A DNA stretch of 15,318 nt from Candidatus Solibacter sp. (GTDB lineage: Bacteria > Acidobacteriota > Terriglobia > Bryobacterales > Bryobacteraceae), in contig JADGNT010000024.1 in the NCBI GenBank assembly GCA_017883345.1, positions 1 through 15,318 on the forward strand, read 5' to 3'. Every line of letters starts with the position of its first letter. Position 1 is the first letter of the stretch. Shown piece by piece: positions 12,616-15,318 of this stretch. The notes under the pieces are model-generated. The model saw only the letters and a list, made by a program, of their open reading frames with translations. It was not told the origin of the DNA and made no database searches. A program made the position numbers and the translations under genes.

Positions 12616-15204
12616 ATGAAGACCGCCATCAGGATTCTTGCGCTTGCCGCGTGCGCCGCCGGGCTGATGGCACAGCGGCCGTGGCAAGAGATCACGGTCC
12701 CCTCGGTCCGCGAGGCGGCCGCCAATTTCCGCACGCCGCCGCGCGAATACGGCGCCATCCACTGGGCCATATGGGGCAACGAATTGACCCAGGCGCGCAT
12801 CGTGTCGGAGTTCGACCAGTTGGTGGCCAACGGCATCTATGTGGTCAATCTCGCCCCCGCTCGCGGCATGACTCCCAAGTACTTCTCGCCCGAACATTTC
12901 GCTCTCATGAAGTTCGCCGTTGAAGAGGCCCGCAAGCGGGGCATGAAGGTCTGGCTGGCCGACGAGGGCAGCTACCCCAGCGGCTTCGCCGGTGGCAAGA
13001 TGAGCGAGGAATATCCGCAGCTCACCATGCAGGGAATCGTCGCGGATACGCGGATCTACGTGGCGCCCGGACAGACCATCTCCCTTCCGGCCCCTCCCGA
13101 TACGCTCGGTGCGCTCACGCTCACGCAGCCCAGGCCTGTCGCGGGTACGCAGCCCCAGGCCGGGACCGCGGAGATGTTGCCCATCCGCGGCGGCCAGATC
13201 AAGTGGACGGCTCCGCCGGAAGGCCGGTCGGAGGTCCTTCTGGTCCGCCACGTGTTCCGCAGTTCGCCCACGCGCTACATCAACCGCGCCGACGGTACTT
13301 ACTCCAAAGACAGCCTGTACGCGCTCATCGACTACCTCAACCCTGACGCCACGCGCGCGTTTCTGAAGACCACGCACGAGGTCTACAAGCAGCTCTTCGG
13401 CCAGGAGTTTGGCAAAACCGTGCTCGGTTTTTTCGGCGACGAACCCGACTACACGGGCTTCATTCCGTGGACGCCCAAGCTGCTGGACACCTTCCGCGAA
13501 CAGAAGGGCTACGATCTCCGGCCCTACCTGCCGCTCTTCTTTGCGCCTAAGTTGACCGAGGAGGCCAAACGCGTGAAGGCCGACTACTGGGACGTGTGGA
13601 GCGGCATCTTCGGTGAGAGCTTCTACGGCGTGCAGGCCGATTGGTGCGCCCGGAACGGCCTGGAATATCTGGTCCACCTGAACCACGAAGAGCTGATGCT
13701 GAACCTGTCGCGCGGCGAGGATCTTATCCGCAACGAGGGCGATTTCTTCCGCGACATGCGCCACGTGCAGGTTCCCGGCATCGATAATCTGAACCAACTG
13801 CGTCCCGACGCCGTGAATCGCGAAGACACCACCTACGCCATCAACAACAACTTCCCGAAGCTGGCCTCGTCGGCGGCGCACCTGTTCGGGCGGTCGCGCG
13901 TGTGGACGGAAGGGGGCGGCGGCGCCGGTGTGGAGGGCAAGTTCCAGTTGGACTACCAGTTGGTGCGCGGCGTCAACGCGCCGCAGATCCGCATCCCCGC
14001 TATCCGTCCCGCCGGGACGTCCGCGCCGTCCACGGAAGCCCCGCCGCAAGCCGCCATGCTGGCCTGGTACACCAACCGCGCGTCCTATTTGCTGGCCATT
14101 GGCCGGCCCGCCGCGCAGGTGGCCCTCTACCATCCGGCCAACAGCATGTGGCTGGGCGACGAGGAGGCCGACCGCAGTACCACCAAACTGGGCAAACAAC
14201 TCCTGGAGCACCAGATCGATTTCGATTACTTCGACGAGCAGTCGCTCAGCTCCCTCGCGACCCTGGAGAACGGCGCCTTCCGCAACCTCAGCGGGCAACT
14301 CTATCGCGCGGTCATCGTTCCCTCTTCCACCGTAATCTCGCGCGTTGGGCTCAATCGCCTGCGCGCCATGGCCGCGGCCGGCGGCAAAGCGATCTTCGCC
14401 GGTGTCGCGCCTACCATGGTGGTCGACCGGTCTTTCCTCGAAGCCAGGGAGAAGCCCGACCTCAGCTTCGCCACGCTTCTCGAGCCCACGGGCGATCTTA
14501 CCGCGCGCGTCGTGGCAGCCCTGCCCAAGCCCGATGTTGCGCTGGATAGCCCGTGTCCCGCGTTGAAGTATATCCACCGTACCTGGCGCGACGCCGACCT
14601 CTACTTCTTCTTCAACGAAAGCGACCAGCCGCAATCGCGCACGGTATCGGTCTGGGGCCACGGACAAGCGCAGGTCTGGGATGCAGGCACCGGCGAGATT
14701 CACCTCATGACGGGCGCCACTGCCGCCACGGATTCGCTCCGCTTGCCGCTCGTGCTCGCTCCCTACGAGGCGAAGATCGTGGTGATCGGCGCGGTCCCAC
14801 AGACCGTCTCCGCGCCCGAGCTTTCCTTCGCCGCCGGCGACACCATCGCGGAATTCAAGATTGATGTACCGGTCACTCAGTTTCAGAAGCAGGTTACTCT
14901 GGCCTCCAAACCTGCCGGCAAGAGATTCTATGTGGAATGCGCCGGCGTAAACGACTACGCCCGCCTCCGTGTCAACGGCAAGGATCTCGGCGCGCGCGCC
15001 TGGCAGCCGTACCGCTGGGATGTCACCGATGCTCTGCAAGGCAACGTCAACGAGATCGAAATCGAGGTGCGCACTTTGCCGCCCGGAGGCCGCGGCGGCC
15101 CGGCCGGCGGAGCGCAGCCCGCGGTTGGTCGCGGCGCCGCGGCGCCACCGCCGCCGGTCCCCGGATTGGTTGGCGCGGTTCGCCTGGTTGCCCGTTCGTT
15201 CTAA
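12616..15204 (+). CDS. GH106-like (alpha-L-rhamnosidase superfamily) glycoside hydrolase, secreted
   Basis: The 862-residue protein starts at ATG 12616, six bases after GGAG; the signal peptide (MKTAIRILALAACAAGLMAQ) follows at once, which excludes a 63-codon upstream extension overlapping the GH35 gene. HWAIWGNEL (49-57), LADEGSYPSGFAGG (114-127), GFFGDEPDY (271-279) and SSAAHLFGRSRVWTEG (418-433) resemble landmarks of GH106 and related unclassified glycosidases; Glu276 and Glu432 are candidate catalytic residues (inference). A Rossmann-like segment (about 500-640) and a C-terminal galactose-binding-type jelly roll (about 740-860, with LRVNGKDLG and NEIEIEV) follow. It is shorter than typical GH106 enzymes, and a Gly/Pro/Ala-rich stretch (about 822-850) interrupts the final strands. 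It follows the GH35 gene by 83 bp and is probably co-transcribed. A rhamnosidase role is uncertain; it may represent a sister family. Confidence 0.72.
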   Translation: MKTAIRILALAACAAGLMAQRPWQEITVPSVREAAANFRTPPREYGAIHWAIWGNELTQARIVSEFDQLVANGIYVVNLAPARGMTPKYFSPEHFALMKFAVEEARKRGMKVWLADEGSYPSGFAGGKMSEEYPQLTMQGIVADTRIYVAPGQTISLPAPPDTLGALTLTQPRPVAGTQPQAGTAEMLPIRGGQIKWTAPPEGRSEVLLVRHVFRSSPTRYINRADGTYSKDSLYALIDYLNPDATRAFLKTTHEVYKQLFGQEFGKTVLGFFGDEPDYTGFIPWTPKLLDTFREQKGYDLRPYLPLFFAPKLTEEAKRVKADYWDVWSGIFGESFYGVQADWCARNGLEYLVHLNHEELMLNLSRGEDLIRNEGDFFRDMRHVQVPGIDNLNQLRPDAVNREDTTYAINNNFPKLASSAAHLFGRSRVWTEGGGGAGVEGKFQLDYQLVRGVNAPQIRIPAIRPAGTSAPSTEAPPQAAMLAWYTNRASYLLAIGRPAAQVALYHPANSMWLGDEEADRSTTKLGKQLLEHQIDFDYFDEQSLSSLATLENGAFRNLSGQLYRAVIVPSSTVISRVGLNRLRAMAAAGGKAIFAGVAPTMVVDRSFLEAREKPDLSFATLLEPTGDLTARVVAALPKPDVALDSPCPALKYIHRTWRDADLYFFFNESDQPQSRTVSVWGHGQAQVWDAGTGEIHLMTGATAATDSLRLPLVLAPYEAKIVVIGAVPQTVSAPELSFAAGDTIAEFKIDVPVTQFQKQVTLASKPAGKRFYVECAGVNDYARLRVNGKDLGARAWQPYRWDVTDALQGNVNEIEIEVRTLPPGGRGGPAGGAQPAVGRGAAAPPPPVPGLVGAVRLVARSF

Positions 15205-15247
15205 GGAACCACGCAAGATTAACTTCACATTGGCTGCGTGGGCTATG

Positions 15248-15292
15248 TGGCGCCGGCACTCGTGCCGGCCGCGTCCCGACTCATCGGGACGC
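15248..15292 (+). repeat. Two-hairpin repeat unit of the 1466-1594 family
   Basis: It aligns without gaps to 1469-1513. The TGGCGC prefix is followed by CCGGCAC-TC-GTGCCGG and GTCCCGA-CTCA-TCGGGAC. Differences in the stems are paired: C/G in place of A/T in the first hairpin and G/C in place of C/G in the second. It begins 43 bp after the GH106-like stop. An inverted partner, if any, would lie past the window edge. Nothing else is recognised in 15205-15318. Confidence 0.75.
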
Positions 15293-15318
15293 CTGCCGGG
15301 CGTGCTCCAAAGCGCGTC

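Noticed and set aside
12523..15228. Minus-strand open frame of about 900 codons opposite the GH106-like gene
   Set aside because: The opposite strand has a signal peptide, ribosome site and family motifs; this frame has none and is explained by codon bias. The same applies to long frames opposite GH31, GH35 and GH3.
1..15318. Defence system, prophage or transposase genes
   Set aside because: Every long motif-bearing frame is a carbohydrate-active enzyme; no integrase, transposase, toxin-antitoxin or nuclease motif was seen on either strand.

Overview
The window is GC-rich, with compact signal-peptide-bearing glycoside hydrolases and hairpin-forming repeats in the gaps. This style, and the kinds of enzyme present, suggest an Acidobacteriota soil bacterium of the Solibacter/Bryobacter type. 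No taxonomic marker gene is present, so this is an inference. The region is a carbohydrate-degradation locus. It holds one incomplete gene at the left edge and six complete genes; all six complete proteins begin with a signal peptide, so they act in the periplasm or outside the cell.

Layout. 2-1369 (+) is the 3' part of an uncharacterised TIM-barrel glycosidase-like protein. 1370-1609 holds a short minus-strand reading-frame remnant and a nested-palindrome, REPIN-like repeat. A minus-strand group then reads from right to left: a GH31 alpha-xylosidase-type enzyme (8329-5927), a GH35/DUF5597 beta-galactosidase-type enzyme (5803-4220) and a GH2 beta-galactosidase-type enzyme (4093-1610). From a shared divergent control region (8330-8543) a plus-strand group reads rightward: a GH3 beta-glucosidase-type enzyme (8544-10742), a second GH35/DUF5597 enzyme overlapping it by 4 bp (10739-12532), and a GH106-like enzyme (12616-15204). 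Another repeat follows at 15248-15292.

How the genes fit together. GH31 + GH35 + GH3 (+ GH2) is the classic exo-acting set for plant xyloglucan oligosaccharides: GH35/GH2 remove galactose from side chains, GH31 removes the exposed alpha-1,6-xylose, and GH3 removes backbone glucose. A comparable GH31/GH35 pairing is known from the Cellvibrio japonicus xyloglucan locus. No endo-xyloglucanase, fucosidase, transporter or regulator lies in the window, and the GH106-like enzyme (rhamnosidase superfamily) does not belong to the textbook xyloglucan set. The substrate is therefore inferred, and a mixed hemicellulose/pectin side-chain role is possible.

Regulation and repeats. Two identical GTAACGGTTAC palindromes sit about midway between plausible divergent promoters, and related half-sites precede the minus-strand GH35 gene. 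They look like operators of a LacI-type sugar regulator encoded elsewhere. Most gaps following gene ends carry two-hairpin repeat units. Units at opposite ends of the window show compensatory stem changes, and one 45-bp unit occurs twice, each time directly at the 3' end of a minus-strand gene.
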